Below, piece by piece: positions 1 through 11,695 of a stretch of DNA of 64,000 bases; positions within the stretch are counted from its first letter, which is position 1, and every line of letters begins with the position of its first letter. The notes below the pieces were generated by a model that ran no database searches, was not told the origin of the DNA, and saw only the letters and a program-made list of their open reading frames with translations. This DNA is from Bradyrhizobiaceae bacterium (GTDB lineage Bacteria; Pseudomonadota; Alphaproteobacteria; Rhizobiales; Xanthobacteraceae): contig RXJJ01000002.1 of NCBI GenBank assembly GCA_003963145.1, positions 124,001 through 188,000 on the forward strand, written 5' to 3'. The translations under genes were made by a program, and so were the position numbers.

Positions 1-81
1 CTTGCATTGCATGCTCCTCGATGCGAGCCGCCCCCGCCGCTGTAACCGGCGGGCGAAGGTCACGTTCCGGAAACACGCAAA

Positions 82-1005
82 CTACCGGCCAGGCCGCCGG
101 CCGGTGAACAGGCTGACCGGAAAGTCGGCGGCATAGCGGCGGCCCTTGGGCGGTTGAGCCGGCGCCCGATAAGGCCGGTCCGCTGGTTCGATCACCTTGC
201 GATAGAGATGCCACGTGGCATGGCCGAGCACGGGCACCACGACAGCAAGGCCGAGGAAAAACGGCAGCGAGCCGATGACCAGCAGCACCGCGACGATCAG
301 GCCCCACACCGCCATCGGTCCGGGATTTTTCGCCACCGCCTGCATCGATACCAGCATCGCTTCATGCGCGCTGGCATGACGGTCCAGCATCATCGGGAAA
401 GAGACGACGCTGATGCACAGCGCCACGACCGCGAACAGAAGCCCAACGCCGCAGCCGATCAGGATCAGGCTCCAGCCTTGCGGCGTGCCAATGACAGTGG
501 CGGCGAAATTCGACATGCTGGCCGCCGGTGCATATCCGAAGATCAGAACATAGATGGCCTGCGCCGCTGCGATCCAGACGGCGAACAGGATCATCAAAAG
601 ACAGCCGAGTGCCAGCATGGCGCCAAAGGACGGCGACCTGAGGACGTCAAACGCGTGCCAGGCGCTGGGTTGGTCCCCCAGCTCCCGTCTCCGGCTGAGT
701 TCGTAGAGACCGATCGCGGCAAAAGGGCCGAGCAGGGCGAAGCCCGCCGCCAGCGGAAACAGCAGCGGCAGGACATCGTAGCCCAGCACCAGTCGGGCGA
801 GTACGAGGCCGAGGACGGGATAGATCATCGCCAGCATAATGGCATGTGTCGGGACGGCCTTGAAATCCTCCCAGCCCATGCGCAGGGCCTCTCCAAGATC
901 GCCGTAACCGATATTGCGGATAGCGGGCAGCGCCATCGAACCGGGCGCTGAAAGCTGCAGGTCGGTGCTGGTAAAGTCTGGGCTGGTAAGGGGTGCGGTT
1001 GACAT
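82..1005 (-). CDS. DUF2189 family integral membrane protein
   Basis: This predicted inner-membrane protein has 307 residues and several strongly hydrophobic stretches, including segments near 'LAMIYPVLGLVLARLVLG', 'LLMILFAVWIAAAQAIYVL' and 'WGLIVAVLLVIGSLPF'. The order and the phrases 'ALRMGWEDF', 'PFAAIGLYELSRR' and 'HATWHLYRKV' match the DUF2189 family, which has no established function. The ATG at 1005 was chosen over an upstream TTG because GGAG lies 8 nt before it. The C-terminal tail after the last membrane segment is rich in Pro and Arg and probably cytoplasmic. It stands alone on the minus strand, divergent from the DUF3597 gene. Family assignment is from memory of the pattern; the role is unknown. 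Confidence 0.8.
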   Translation of the reverse strand: MSTAPLTSPDFTSTDLQLSAPGSMALPAIRNIGYGDLGEALRMGWEDFKAVPTHAIMLAMIYPVLGLVLARLVLGYDVLPLLFPLAAGFALLGPFAAIGLYELSRRRELGDQPSAWHAFDVLRSPSFGAMLALGCLLMILFAVWIAAAQAIYVLIFGYAPAASMSNFAATVIGTPQGWSLILIGCGVGLLFAVVALCISVVSFPMMLDRHASAHEAMLVSMQAVAKNPGPMAVWGLIVAVLLVIGSLPFFLGLAVVVPVLGHATWHLYRKVIEPADRPYRAPAQPPKGRRYAADFPVSLFTGRRPGR

Positions 1006-1397
1006 GCTCAGATCTCCGGGTTGGATCGGAAAATCGCTGACATGCACCAAGGACGCGATGATATCAGCGTCGCATTTGCCTGATGAGCCTAGTCCAGTTT
1101 GACCGTTTCAGAACTCACTCCTGGGTGACTTCGCAGTGCAGTGAAACGGCAGTTCAGTAAAAACGGATGGCAAGGTCAACTTGTCGCATCCCCGGATTGT
1201 TCCTCGCGAAAAGCCTGTAAAGATGAAAAATGTCTTCGCATTGTCATGGTTTTTGCCAGATACCGCGCATTGGCAAGGTCTGGCGATGCGTCTAGACTTA
1301 ACCTGGTCCGGCCCCGCTTTGCCGGAAACGGTGGCGAGTGCTGGGCTCTTTTCCATCGTCGCTGCTTTATTGCTTCAGCCTTCCAGGAGTCTAAACG
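1006..1397. other. 392-bp divergent intergenic region
   Basis: This non-coding stretch separates two divergent genes and must hold both promoters. I see no convincing -35/-10 pair, operator dyad or RNA structure in it. Short open frames on both strands look like chance. Confidence 0.4.
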
Positions 1398-1754
1398 ATG
1401 AGCATCTTTTCCAAAATCATTGGCGCCATTTTCGGCACCACGAAAGCGAATGCGGCGGAGCCTGCGGGCGGAGCCGGCGCACCTGCCGGCGGCGCGACTG
1501 TGGACGTCGCTCCGATCCTCGACAAAGCCGTGGCGGCAAAGGGCGAAAAACTCGAATGGCGCACCTCGATTGTTGACCTGATGAAGGCGCTCGACATCGA
1601 CTCCAGCCTTGCTGCGCGCAAGGAGCTGGCGAAGGAATTGAACTATACCGGCGACACCAGCGACTCGGCGACGATGAATATCTGGCTGCACAAGCAGGTC
1701 ATCGCCAAGATCGCGGCCAACGGCGGAAAGTTGCCGGCGGACCTCAAGCACTGA
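1398..1754 (+). CDS. DUF3597 domain-containing protein
   Basis: This small protein of 118 residues begins 'MSIFSKIIGAIFG', followed by an Ala/Gly/Pro linker (about residues 15-35). A compact helical domain of about 80 residues follows, with 'WRTSIVDLMKALDIDSSL' and 'RKELAKELNY'. This is the DUF3597 arrangement: an amphipathic N-terminal helix joined by a flexible linker to a helical bundle. The domain resembles LysM-associated small proteins seen across proteobacteria, and its function is unknown. The gene is monocistronic and is followed at once by an intrinsic terminator. Confidence 0.8.
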   Translation: MSIFSKIIGAIFGTTKANAAEPAGGAGAPAGGATVDVAPILDKAVAAKGEKLEWRTSIVDLMKALDIDSSLAARKELAKELNYTGDTSDSATMNIWLHKQVIAKIAANGGKLPADLKH

Positions 1755-1807
1755 TCCGACCGAGCCAAGGGTCCTTCTTCCGCAAAAAGTTCATTTGCAC
1801 AGCGACA

Positions 1808-1837
1808 AAAGCCCGTCCCAGGACGGGCTTTTTTTTA
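1808..1837 (+). terminator. Rho-independent terminator of the DUF3597 gene
   Basis: A GCCCGTCC / GGACGGGC stem with a very short CA loop is followed by a run of eight T. It lies about 55 bp after the stop codon at 1754. Confidence 0.9.
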
Positions 1838-1989
1838 TTCGTCCGGCGTGTGCGCCGCGTCAGGGGCAGCGGTTCACGCTCTGGTGTTTGATGGTCGCGC
1901 AGGCGCGGCTTGCCGGTCATCTTTCGAGAGAATACAAGGCTCGCAGACTTCGGCGACACGCCCTAACCAAGAAAACACGGGGAAACATC

Positions 1990-2781
1990 ATGACCACTCT
2001 CAACAGAAGAACCGTTCTTGCCGCCGGCGCTGCCGCGATGGCCGGCGCCGCCGCCGGCAGTGAGCAGGCTGTGGCGGAAGGCGCCGGAAAGCCGATTTTC
2101 TCCGTCGCGCAGATCACCATTCCGATCGCGGGCACGAGCGAGGTTTTTCCCGTGCGCCGCATTTATTGCATCGGCCGCAATTATGCGGCGCACGCTCTGG
2201 AGCGCGGATCCGATCCGACGCGCGAACCACCGTTCTTTTTCCAGAAGCCGACCGATGCGATTCAAAACGTGCCTGTCGGCAAGGTCGCGGACCATCCATA
2301 TCCGTCATTGACCAAGAACTATCATCATGAGGTCGAACTCGTGGCTGCGCTGAAGTCTGGCGGCACGAATATCCCGCCCGAAAAGGCGCTTGATTGCGTC
2401 TATGGCTACACGGTTGGCCTCGACATGACGCGCCGCGACTTGCAGAACGAGATGAGCGGCATGAAAAAGCCGTGGGAGATCGGAAAGAGCTTCGATCACG
2501 CGGCGGTGCTGGGACCGATTCAGCCCGCTTCGAAAGTCGGCCATCCGAGCAAGGGCGCGATTTCACTCGCGGTGAATGGCACTGTGCGGCAGGATTCCAG
2601 CCTCGACAAGATGATCTGGAGCGTTGCCGAGCAGATTTCGAAATTGTCCGAGGCGTTCGAGCTGAAAGCCGGCGACATCATCTATTCCGGTACGCCTGAG
2701 AATGTCGGTCCGGTCGTGAAGGGCGATGTGTTACTCTGCAAGATCGAAGGCTTCCCGGACATGTCGATCAAGATCGTGTAA
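1990..2781 (+). CDS. Tat-exported fumarylacetoacetate hydrolase (FAH) family protein
   Basis: The 263-residue protein starts 'MTTLNRRTVLAAGAAAMAG', a twin-arginine signal with cleavage probably near 'AVAEGAG'. The mature part has the FAH-family fold signature: 'RRIYCIGRNYAAHA', 'PPFFFQKPTDA', the metal-binding 'HHEVELVAAL', 'GYTVGLDMTRRDLQ', 'KPWEIGKSFD' and 'DIIYSGTPENVGPV'. FAH enzymes hydrolyse or decarboxylate acyl-pyruvate-type substrates using a divalent metal bound by Glu and Asp residues. Most are cytoplasmic, so the Tat signal is unusual and points to a periplasmic location. An in-frame upstream extension lacks a ribosome site and would hide the signal peptide. The substrate cannot be inferred. 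The gene stands alone. Confidence 0.85.
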   Translation: MTTLNRRTVLAAGAAAMAGAAAGSEQAVAEGAGKPIFSVAQITIPIAGTSEVFPVRRIYCIGRNYAAHALERGSDPTREPPFFFQKPTDAIQNVPVGKVADHPYPSLTKNYHHEVELVAALKSGGTNIPPEKALDCVYGYTVGLDMTRRDLQNEMSGMKKPWEIGKSFDHAAVLGPIQPASKVGHPSKGAISLAVNGTVRQDSSLDKMIWSVAEQISKLSEAFELKAGDIIYSGTPENVGPVVKGDVLLCKIEGFPDMSIKIV

Positions 2782-2822
2782 CGGTCTCGGCTGGGCCCGG
2801 CGCCCTTGGCGAAATCAAATAC

Positions 2823-2852
2823 GGCCGGCACGTTATGCGTGCCGGCCAATTC
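2823..2852 (+). terminator. Rho-independent terminator after the FAH-family gene
   Basis: A 10-bp stem (GGCCGGCACG / CGTGCCGGCC, 2823-2832 with 2838-2847) with a 5-nt loop is followed by a weak T tract. It lies between the FAH-family gene and the convergent GNAT gene. Confidence 0.6.
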
Positions 2853-2867
2853 ATTTTTAGTGCCGTG

Positions 2868-3143
2868 TCATTTCAAAAGATCGGCGAATTCCGGGTGTTT
2901 GCCGATATAGGCTTTCACAAATGGACATAGCGCCACGACCTTCAGCCCTTGCGCACGGGCCTGTTCGAGCGCGCCCTTGATCAGCTTCGAGCCGATGCCG
3001 CGTCCTTCGAGTTCTTTCGGGACTTCGGTGTGCTTGAAGGTCACCACGTTGCCCGCCACCGTGTAATACGACACGGCGATATGACCGTCGGCGTCGAGCT
3101 CGAAGCGGCTTTTGGCGGTGTTGTTGCGGATGTCGCCGGTCAT
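2868..3143 (-). CDS. Small GNAT-type N-acetyltransferase (YjdJ-like)
   Basis: This is a minimal acetyltransferase domain of about 91 residues. It shows 'RFELDADGHIAVSYY', 'FKHTEVPKELEGRGIGSKLI' and 'CPFVKAYIGKHPEF'. The 'EGRGIGSKLI' segment is the acetyl-CoA pyrophosphate-binding loop (R/QxxGxG/A), and the short length matches the GCN5-related YjdJ/Yjdc-type family whose substrates are mostly unknown. The start at 3143 is 7 nt from a GGGAG; ATG 3146 and GTG 3149 also remain possible. It follows uvrA by about 25 bp on the same strand and may be read from the uvrA transcript. Confidence 0.82.
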   Translation of the reverse strand: MTGDIRNNTAKSRFELDADGHIAVSYYTVAGNVVTFKHTEVPKELEGRGIGSKLIKGALEQARAQGLKVVALCPFVKAYIGKHPEFADLLK

Positions 3144-3168
3144 CATCACACTCCCTGCATCACAGTCT

Positions 3169-6144
3169 CTATTCCGCCGCCTGTTCGCTCTTGCGCTTGC
3201 CGGAGGCTTGTCCCTTTTTCAGTACCGGCGCGAGGAATTTGCCGGTGTATGAGCGGGGAGCTTTGACGATATCTTCGGGCGGGCCCCACGCGACGATCTC
3301 GCCGCCGCCGTCGCCGCCCTCGGGTCCGAGATCGATGACCCAATCCGCCGTCTTGATGACTTCGAGATTGTGCTCGATCACCACGACACTGTTGCCCTGC
3401 GCCACCAGCTCATGCAGCACTTCGAGCAATTTGGCGACATCGTGGAAATGCAACCCCGTCGTCGGCTCATCCAGAATGTAGAGCGTGCGCCCGGTCGCGC
3501 GCTTGCTCAGTTCCTTGGCAAGCTTGACGCGCTGCGCTTCGCCGCCGGAGAGCGTTGTCGCCTGCTGTCCGACATGGATGTAGCCGAGACCCACGCGCTG
3601 CAGCGTCTTGAACGTCTCGCGCACGCGCGGCACAGCCTTGAAGAATTCGGCGGCTTCATCCACCGTCATGTCGAGTACGTCTGCGATGGATTTGCCCTTG
3701 AACAGCACCTCGAGCGTTTCGCGGTTGTAGCGTTTGCCCTTGCAGGTATCGCAAGTGACATACACGTCCGGCAGGAAGTGCATCTCGATCTTGATCAGGC
3801 CGTCGCCCTGGCAGGCCTCGCATCGCCCACCCTTGACGTTGAACGAGAAGCGGCCCGGCTCATAGCCGCGCGCCTTGGATTCCGGCAGCCCGGCAAACCA
3901 TTCGCGGATTGGCGTGAACGCGCCGGTATAGGTCGCGGGATTCGAACGCGGCGTGCGGCCGATCGGGGACTGGTCGATGTCGATGATCTTGTCGATATGC
4001 TCAAGACCCTCAATGCGGTCATGCGGAGCAGGGGCCTCGGACGCATTATTGAGCTTGCGGGCGATGGCCTTGTAGAGCGTGTCGATCAGGAGGGTCGACT
4101 TGCCGCCGCCGGACACGCCGGTGACGCAGGTAAACAGGCCGAGCGGAATTTCGGCTGAAACATTCTTCAGATTGTTGCCGCGCGCGTTGATCACCTTCAG
4201 GGTGCGCCTGTGGTTCGGCGGACGCCGCTCGGGAATCGGCACGAAAAGTTCGCCGGTGAGATATTTGCCGGTCAGCGAATTCGGGTTCGACTTGATCTGC
4301 GCCGGCGTGCCCTGCGCGACGATGTTGCCGCCGTTGACGCCGGCGCCCGGACCGACGTCGACGACAAAATCCGCCGTCTCGATGGCGTCCTCGTCATGCT
4401 CCACCACGATCACGGTATTGCCGAGATCGCGCAGACGGCGCAGCGTGTCGAGCAGACGCGCGTTATCGCGCTGGTGCAGGCCGATCGACGGCTCGTCCAG
4501 CACGTAAAGCACGCCGGTGAGGCCCGATCCGATCTGCGAGGCGAGGCGGATGCGCTGGCTTTCGCCGCCGCTGAGCGTGCCCGACGAGCGCGACAAAGTC
4601 AGATAGTTCAAGCCCACATCGAGCAGGAATGTGAGACGCTCGCGAATTTCCTTCAGGATTCGAACCGCGATCTCGTTCTGCTGCTTATTGAGCATGTCCG
4701 GCACGGACGCGAACCAGTCTCCGGCCTTGAGCACCGAAAGGTCCGACACTTCGCCGATATGCTTGCCGCCGATTTTGACGGACAGCGCCTCCGGCTTCAG
4801 CCGGTAGCCGTGACAGCCCTTGCACGGCACATCGGAAAAATACTTGCCGAGTTCTTCGCGTGCCCACTCGCTTTCGGTCTCGTGAAAGCGGCGTTCGATA
4901 TTCGTGATGACGCCTTCGAACGGCTTCTTGGTGTCGTAGGAGCGCACGCCGTCTTCATAGGAAAACTTGATCTCGTCCTCGCCCGAACCGTACAGGATCG
5001 CGCTCTGCGTTTTCTTCGGCAGGTCCTTCCACTTGGTGTCGAGCGTGAATTTGTAGAACTTGCCGAGTGCCTGCAGTGTCTGGGTGTAATAGGGCGACGA
5101 CGACTTCGCCCAAGGCGCGATCGCGCCCTTGCGCAGCGTCAGATCCTTGTCGGGGATCACGAGTTCGGCGTCGATATGCTGTTCGACACCAAGGCCGCCG
5201 CATTCGGGGCATGCACCATAGGGATTATTGAACGAGAAAAGCCGCGGTTCGATTTCCGGAATGGTAAAACCCGACACCGGGCAGGCGAATTTCTCCGAAA
5301 ACAGGATACGTTCCGGTCCGCTCTTGTCGTGGATTTTTGCGGTTTTCTTTTTGTCCGCAACCGGCGCGTCCGAAGCGGCCGGAGCGTCGGCGTATTCGAT
5401 CACGGCAAGGCCATCGGCAAGCTTGAGCGCGGTCTCGAACGATTCCGCCAGTCGCTGCGCGATATCGTTCCGCACCACGATGCGGTCCACAACCACATCA
5501 ATGTCGTGCGGGAATTTCTTGTCGAGCGACGGCGCTTCGGCCAGTTCGTGGAACGTGCCGTCAACCTTGACCCGCTGGAAACCCTTTTTCAGATACTCGG
5601 CGAATTCCTTGCGGTATTCGCCCTTGCGTCCCTGAACGACGGGCGCGAGCAGATAGAGCCGCGTGCCCTCCGGCAACGCAAGCACACGGTCCACCATCTG
5701 CGAAACGGTCTGGCTTTCGATCGGCAAACCCGTCGCGGGAGAATAGGGCACGCCGACGCGCGCCCAGAGCAGGCGCATGTAATCGTAGATTTCGGTGACC
5801 GTTCCGACCGTCGAGCGCGGATTTTTCGACGTGGTCTTCTGTTCGATCGAAATGGCGGGCGACAGGCCGTCGATCTGGTCGACGTCCGGTTTCTGCATCA
5901 TCTCGAGGAATTGGCGCGCATAGGCGGACAGCGATTCGACATAGCGACGCTGCCCCTCCGCATAGATGGTGTCGAACGCCAGCGAGGATTTGCCCGATCC
6001 CGACAGCCCCGTGAAAACCACCAGCTTGTCGCGGGGAACCGCAAGATCGACGTTTTTCAGGTTGTGCTCGCGCGCTCCCCGAATGGTGATCGCGCGCGAT
6101 GCAGCGCCGGCTGGATTGCGTTTAGCCTTGATGACTTCATCCAT
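3169..6144 (-). CDS. uvrA: UvrABC excinuclease subunit A
   Basis: UvrA is the damage-recognition ATPase of nucleotide excision repair and works as a dimer with UvrB. The 991-residue protein has both ABC modules: Walker A '[14 protein letters not shown]' near the N terminus and '[16 protein letters not shown]' in the second half, with signatures '[17 protein letters not shown]' and '[17 protein letters not shown]'. Zinc-binding CxxC pairs are visible ('CPECGG', 'CKGC', 'CEACQGDG', 'CDTCKGKR'). The start at 6144 ('[10 protein letters not shown]') is preferred over an in-frame start at 6312, because the family normally begins just before '[13 protein letters not shown]' and because a LexA box at 6228-6242 would otherwise lie inside the gene. 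Confidence 0.97.
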   Translation of the reverse strand: MDEVIKAKRNPAGAASRAITIRGAREHNLKNVDLAVPRDKLVVFTGLSGSGKSSLAFDTIYAEGQRRYVESLSAYARQFLEMMQKPDVDQIDGLSPAISIEQKTTSKNPRSTVGTVTEIYDYMRLLWARVGVPYSPATGLPIESQTVSQMVDRVLALPEGTRLYLLAPVVQGRKGEYRKEFAEYLKKGFQRVKVDGTFHELAEAPSLDKKFPHDIDVVVDRIVVRNDIAQRLAESFETALKLADGLAVIEYADAPAASDAPVADKKKTAKIHDKSGPERILFSEKFACPVSGFTIPEIEPRLFSFNNPYGACPECGGLGVEQHIDAELVIPDKDLTLRKGAIAPWAKSSSPYYTQTLQALGKFYKFTLDTKWKDLPKKTQSAILYGSGEDEIKFSYEDGVRSYDTKKPFEGVITNIERRFHETESEWAREELGKYFSDVPCKGCHGYRLKPEALSVKIGGKHIGEVSDLSVLKAGDWFASVPDMLNKQQNEIAVRILKEIRERLTFLLDVGLNYLTLSRSSGTLSGGESQRIRLASQIGSGLTGVLYVLDEPSIGLHQRDNARLLDTLRRLRDLGNTVIVVEHDEDAIETADFVVDVGPGAGVNGGNIVAQGTPAQIKSNPNSLTGKYLTGELFVPIPERRPPNHRRTLKVINARGNNLKNVSAEIPLGLFTCVTGVSGGGKSTLLIDTLYKAIARKLNNASEAPAPHDRIEGLEHIDKIIDIDQSPIGRTPRSNPATYTGAFTPIREWFAGLPESKARGYEPGRFSFNVKGGRCEACQGDGLIKIEMHFLPDVYVTCDTCKGKRYNRETLEVLFKGKSIADVLDMTVDEAAEFFKAVPRVRETFKTLQRVGLGYIHVGQQATTLSGGEAQRVKLAKELSKRATGRTLYILDEPTTGLHFHDVAKLLEVLHELVAQGNSVVVIEHNLEVIKTADWVIDLGPEGGDGGGEIVAWGPPEDIVKAPRSYTGKFLAPVLKKGQASGKRKSEQAAE

Positions 6145-6227
6145 GGACAGGTTCCGGCGCGCAAATACGAGATCGAGTTTCCGGAACCCGGAAAGCGGAT
6201 CGTCAAAATTGGGAAATTCCGTTTTGC

Positions 6228-6242
6228 GAACGTAGGAAGAAC
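6228..6242 (-). promoter_or_regulatory. Alphaproteobacterial SOS (LexA) box upstream of uvrA
   Basis: On the minus strand the sequence reads GTTC-N7-GTTC (spacer TTCCTAC), the direct-repeat LexA operator of Rhizobiales and Rhodobacterales. It is 84-98 bp upstream of the uvrA start. The match is exact at all eight fixed positions, and uvrA is a classical SOS gene. Confidence 0.88.
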
Positions 6243-6310
6243 AGCGCGGAATTTCCAGTGCCTTGGTGGCGTTGCTCACCGATTCAACGGCAGGGCCGGA
6301 GCGGACAAGC

Positions 6311-6338
6311 AAAAAGGCCGGCTTGCGCCGGCCTTTCC
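6311..6338 (-). terminator. Rho-independent terminator of the outer-membrane protein gene
   Basis: Read on the minus strand, a GGCCGGC / GCCGGCC stem with a 4-nt loop is followed by TTTTT. It lies 35-60 bp downstream of the porin stop codon and directly upstream of the uvrA promoter region. Confidence 0.9.
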
Positions 6339-6372
6339 GTCAGATCAATCCGAAAACGGAATTCAGATCGGC

Positions 6373-7086
6373 TTAGTAACGACCGGCAATCGGGTTGCCC
6401 CAATTGAAGTGGTAGTTGATACCGGCCTTCACAGTGTGGATGTCGTCCTTGTAGCTGAAGGACGGACCAGCCGGCACGGAAACCGTCGTGGTGTCGAAGT
6501 TGTAGTACTGGTACTCGATCTTGGCCGACCAGGCGGGAGCGAACATGTACTCCAGACCGCCACCGATGGTGTAGCCGGTGCTGTCACGGTTGGTCGAGAA
6601 CGGAACCGTAGCAGTCAAGCCGTTGTCGTCACGGAACGCCGCACCGCCCTTCACGTAGACGAGGCCCGGACCCCAGGTGTAGCCGAGGCGGCCGGTCACA
6701 GACGCCAGCCAGTCGGTACGGTCGCGAAACGCACCGTCGCCGTTGACGAAGTTGCGGTCGCTGCTCGACAGGCCGCCGATATCGCCTTCGATACCGACCA
6801 GCCAGTTCGGAGCGAACTGCCAGTTGTAGCCGACCTGACCGCCGCCGAAGAAGGCGCTGCCGCGGTTGGAGGTTGCCAGCGGCCCGCCGCCGAGGTCGTT
6901 GGTGCTGTTGTCGCCGCCGAACGCGCCGCCGACGAAGCCGCCGACATAGAGGCCGTTCCAGTTATAGATCGGCGCCAGCGGCGCTGGCGGAGCCTTGGTA
7001 TAGGTGCGCGCCGGCAAATCAGCCGCGAACACCGAGGTTGAACCGAGAGCCAGAACGGCCACGGTGCCCAGCAAAAGCTTCTTCAT
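6373..7086 (-). CDS. Omp25/Omp31-type outer-membrane beta-barrel protein
   Basis: The 237-residue precursor has a Sec signal 'MKKLLLGTVAVLALGSTSVFA' cleaved before 'ADLPARTY'. The rest is a small eight-strand barrel of the OmpA-like/RopB group: 'WNGLYVGGFVGGAFGG' near the N terminus, alternating aromatic strands such as 'VGYNWQFAPNWLVGIEGD' and 'TGRLGYTWGPGLVYVKGG', and 'WSAKIEYQYYNF'. The last strand ends 'VKAGINYHFNW', with a short tail 'GNPIAGRY'. Such proteins are abundant structural surface proteins of Rhizobiales. The ATG at 7086 has a good GAGAAGAGA ribosome site; an upstream in-frame ATG at 7116 would spoil the signal peptide. It lies between the usual neighbours uvrA and ssb. Confidence 0.9.
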   Translation of the reverse strand: MKKLLLGTVAVLALGSTSVFAADLPARTYTKAPPAPLAPIYNWNGLYVGGFVGGAFGGDNSTNDLGGGPLATSNRGSAFFGGGQVGYNWQFAPNWLVGIEGDIGGLSSSDRNFVNGDGAFRDRTDWLASVTGRLGYTWGPGLVYVKGGAAFRDDNGLTATVPFSTNRDSTGYTIGGGLEYMFAPAWSAKIEYQYYNFDTTTVSVPAGPSFSYKDDIHTVKAGINYHFNWGNPIAGRY

Positions 7087-7573
7087 TTCTCTCTTCTCCA
7101 GTTTAGTCCGCTTCATTGGCTGAAGCAGTTTTTTCCCCGATACGTCGATGCACCGGAAGGTTGAGTCCGTGCGCTTTGTATAACCCCGTCCGCCAAAAAA
7201 CCGCGTCTCTCAAAAGCAACACTCGGCAACGAAGAATCTTCGCTAAGTGAGTGTTTTCGTTGGAACTTTTTGCCTTTTAGCGGCCGCAGGAGTGGCGATT
7301 TTATGGCCCAATTTAGGCTGCCTGAACGAACGTTTAATCCTGCCAAGGGGTTCCCTAAAGTTCGATAAATACAGCTTTGGCTTGCAGGAACAAAAAGAGT
7401 ACATATTAGAGAACTTTCGGCATCGTGGTTAAGCGATCGATGTGGATAATTGCGGCCCTTTCCCAACGCGCGTGATGCAAGCGTATAGGGTCGAATCCAG
7501 CGGCGTGACGATGAGGTTCGCGCCTTTTGCAAATTCAGGTAACGCGCCGCAGACGGCGCGAACGGAGATGAAG
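7087..7573. other. 487-bp divergent intergenic region between the porin gene and ssb
   Basis: This region is AT-richer than its surroundings and must contain promoters for both genes. A GTTC-N6-GTTC pair at 7350-7363 is one base short of an SOS box. I see no structured RNA or convincing promoter otherwise. Confidence 0.4.
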
Positions 7574-8053
7574 ATGGCGGGAAGCGTCAACAAGGTGATT
7601 TTGGTCGGCAATCTGGGAGCCGATCCGGAAATTCGGCGGACTCAGGATGGCCGTCCGATCGCCAATCTGAGCGTGGCGACATCGGAAACCTGGCGCGACA
7701 AGAATTCCGGTGAGCGCAAGGAAAAGACCGAGTGGCATCGCGTGGTGATTTTCAGCGAAGGGCTTTGCAAGATTGCCGAGCAGTATCTGAAAAAGGGCTC
7801 GAAGGTTTACATCGAGGGGGCGCTGCAGACCCGCAAATGGCAGGACAAGGACGGGAAGGACAAGTACTCCACCGAAGTCGTGCTGCAGGGGTTTAACTCA
7901 ACGCTGACCATGCTGGATGGCAGAGGTGGTGGCGGCGGTGGCTCGTTCGCCGACGAGGCCGCGGATTCGTTCGGCTCGAGCGGTCCCTCGCAACGCCGCG
8001 CCGTTCCCGCCGGCGGCCGCAACGACGATATGAACGACGACATTCCTTTCTAA
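7574..8053 (+). CDS. ssb: Single-stranded DNA-binding protein
   Basis: SSB coats single-stranded DNA in replication, recombination and repair. The 159-residue protein has the OB fold in '[23 protein letters not shown]', '[21 protein letters not shown]' and '[16 protein letters not shown]' (about residues 1-115; quoted in parts). A Gly-rich linker follows, then the acidic protein-interaction tail 'NDDIPF', which recruits repair partners. The ATG at 7574 has GGAG 6 nt upstream; the alternative at 7568 is too close to it. A terminator follows 35 bp after the stop. Confidence 0.97.
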   Translation: MAGSVNKVILVGNLGADPEIRRTQDGRPIANLSVATSETWRDKNSGERKEKTEWHRVVIFSEGLCKIAEQYLKKGSKVYIEGALQTRKWQDKDGKDKYSTEVVLQGFNSTLTMLDGRGGGGGGSFADEAADSFGSSGPSQRRAVPAGGRNDDMNDDIPF

Positions 8054-8087
8054 TAAAACGGCTTCCGTCACTGTGATTTTACGACAC

Positions 8088-8116
8088 ACCGCACGGCCTC
8101 GGGCCGCGCGGTTTTT
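8088..8116 (+). terminator. Rho-independent terminator of ssb
   Basis: A CCGC-A-CGGCC / GGCCG-C-GCGG stem with a TCG loop is followed by TTTTT. Confidence 0.88.
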
Positions 8117-8207
8117 CGTGTGGGGGGGTATTTGGGAAGCGCAGTTCTATGCTCCCGAACGACGCTTTTCCGCGCGTGAGTCGGGGTCCATGAAGCGGCT
8201 TTATGAG

Positions 8208-8254
8208 TCATTTTAAGTCATTGATAGAATTGGTATATTTACAATCATTTTAAG
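8208..8254 (+). repeat. Direct repeat upstream of gyrA
   Basis: The 10-mer TCATTTTAAG occurs twice (8208-8217 and 8245-8254), with 37 bp from start to start, in the AT-rich segment ahead of gyrA. It may be a regulatory or promoter element; no regulator is recognised. Confidence 0.35.
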
Positions 8255-8326
8255 CTCGATTGGGTTGGCGCGGGAGGCGATTTGAACTATATATGACGGG
8301 CATTTCGCACGCCCAGGATTCGCATT

Positions 8327-11038
<2,712 letters not shown>

Positions 11039-11109
11039 CGCGTCACCCGGCCTCGCTTGCCGCCTGCGGCGCGGCGGGGTAGGAGAGGCTGAAGAAAGGC
11101 CCAAAGCCA

Positions 11110-11613
11110 ATGTCTCATGTCGCGCTTTATCCGGGTTCGTTCGATCCCGTGACTAATGGCCATCTGGATGTGGTGCGGCAGGCCTGCAGCCTGGTGGACC
11201 GCCTTGTTGTCGCCATCGGCATCCACCCCGGCAAGGCGCCACTGTTCACTGTCGAGCAGCGCCTTGAAATGGTGAAAGAGGTTTTCACCCCCATTGCAGC
11301 GCAGGCCGGCTGCGGGCTGGAATGCACGACCTTCAGCGATCTGACCGTGACGGCGGCGCAGCGTGCCGGGGCGAAAATCCTGATCCGTGGCCTTCGTGAC
11401 GGCACCGACCTCGATTATGAAATGCAGATCGCGGGCATGAACCAGACCCTGGTGCCGGAGGTGCAGACCATTTTCATCCCGGCGTCCAGCACCGTGCGGC
11501 CGATCACCGCGACGCTGGTGCGCCAGATTGCCAGCATGGGCGGCGATATTTCACCCTTCGTTCCAAAGCCTGTTGCGGTGCGGCTGAAGGCCAAATTCGC
11601 TGGATCGTCATAA
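11110..11613 (+). CDS. coaD: Phosphopantetheine adenylyltransferase
   Basis: CoaD transfers AMP from ATP to 4'-phosphopantetheine, giving dephospho-CoA in coenzyme A synthesis. The 167-residue protein matches the family length. It starts '[20 protein letters not shown]', carrying the nucleotidyltransferase (T/H)xGH signature, and has '[17 protein letters not shown]' and the ATP-binding end motif '[16 protein letters not shown]'. The gene lies 71 bp after gyrA on the same strand. Confidence 0.97.
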   Translation: MSHVALYPGSFDPVTNGHLDVVRQACSLVDRLVVAIGIHPGKAPLFTVEQRLEMVKEVFTPIAAQAGCGLECTTFSDLTVTAAQRAGAKILIRGLRDGTDLDYEMQIAGMNQTLVPEVQTIFIPASSTVRPITATLVRQIASMGGDISPFVPKPVAVRLKAKFAGSS

Positions 11614-11695
11614 ATCGGTGCAGCAAGCGGTGCTTGCCTGCCGCCGCGATAAAGCCCACATCCGTTTCCATCCTCCCCGAAAAACCGGAGTTTTC

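Noticed and set aside
33-51. CCGCCG/CGGCGG hairpin before the first gene's stop
   Set aside because: No T run follows on either strand, and the context is cut off by the window start, so it is not called a terminator.
4210-7041. A 943-codon open frame antisense to uvrA and the porin gene
   Set aside because: It is a GC-rich shadow frame with Arg-rich, unrecognisable protein, overlapping two certain genes. The same holds for the long antisense frames over oxlT (18557-19936) and others.
7350-7363. GTTC-CCTAAA-GTTC upstream of ssb, resembling an SOS box
   Set aside because: The spacer is 6 bp, while the alphaproteobacterial LexA box needs 7; I do not call it an operator.
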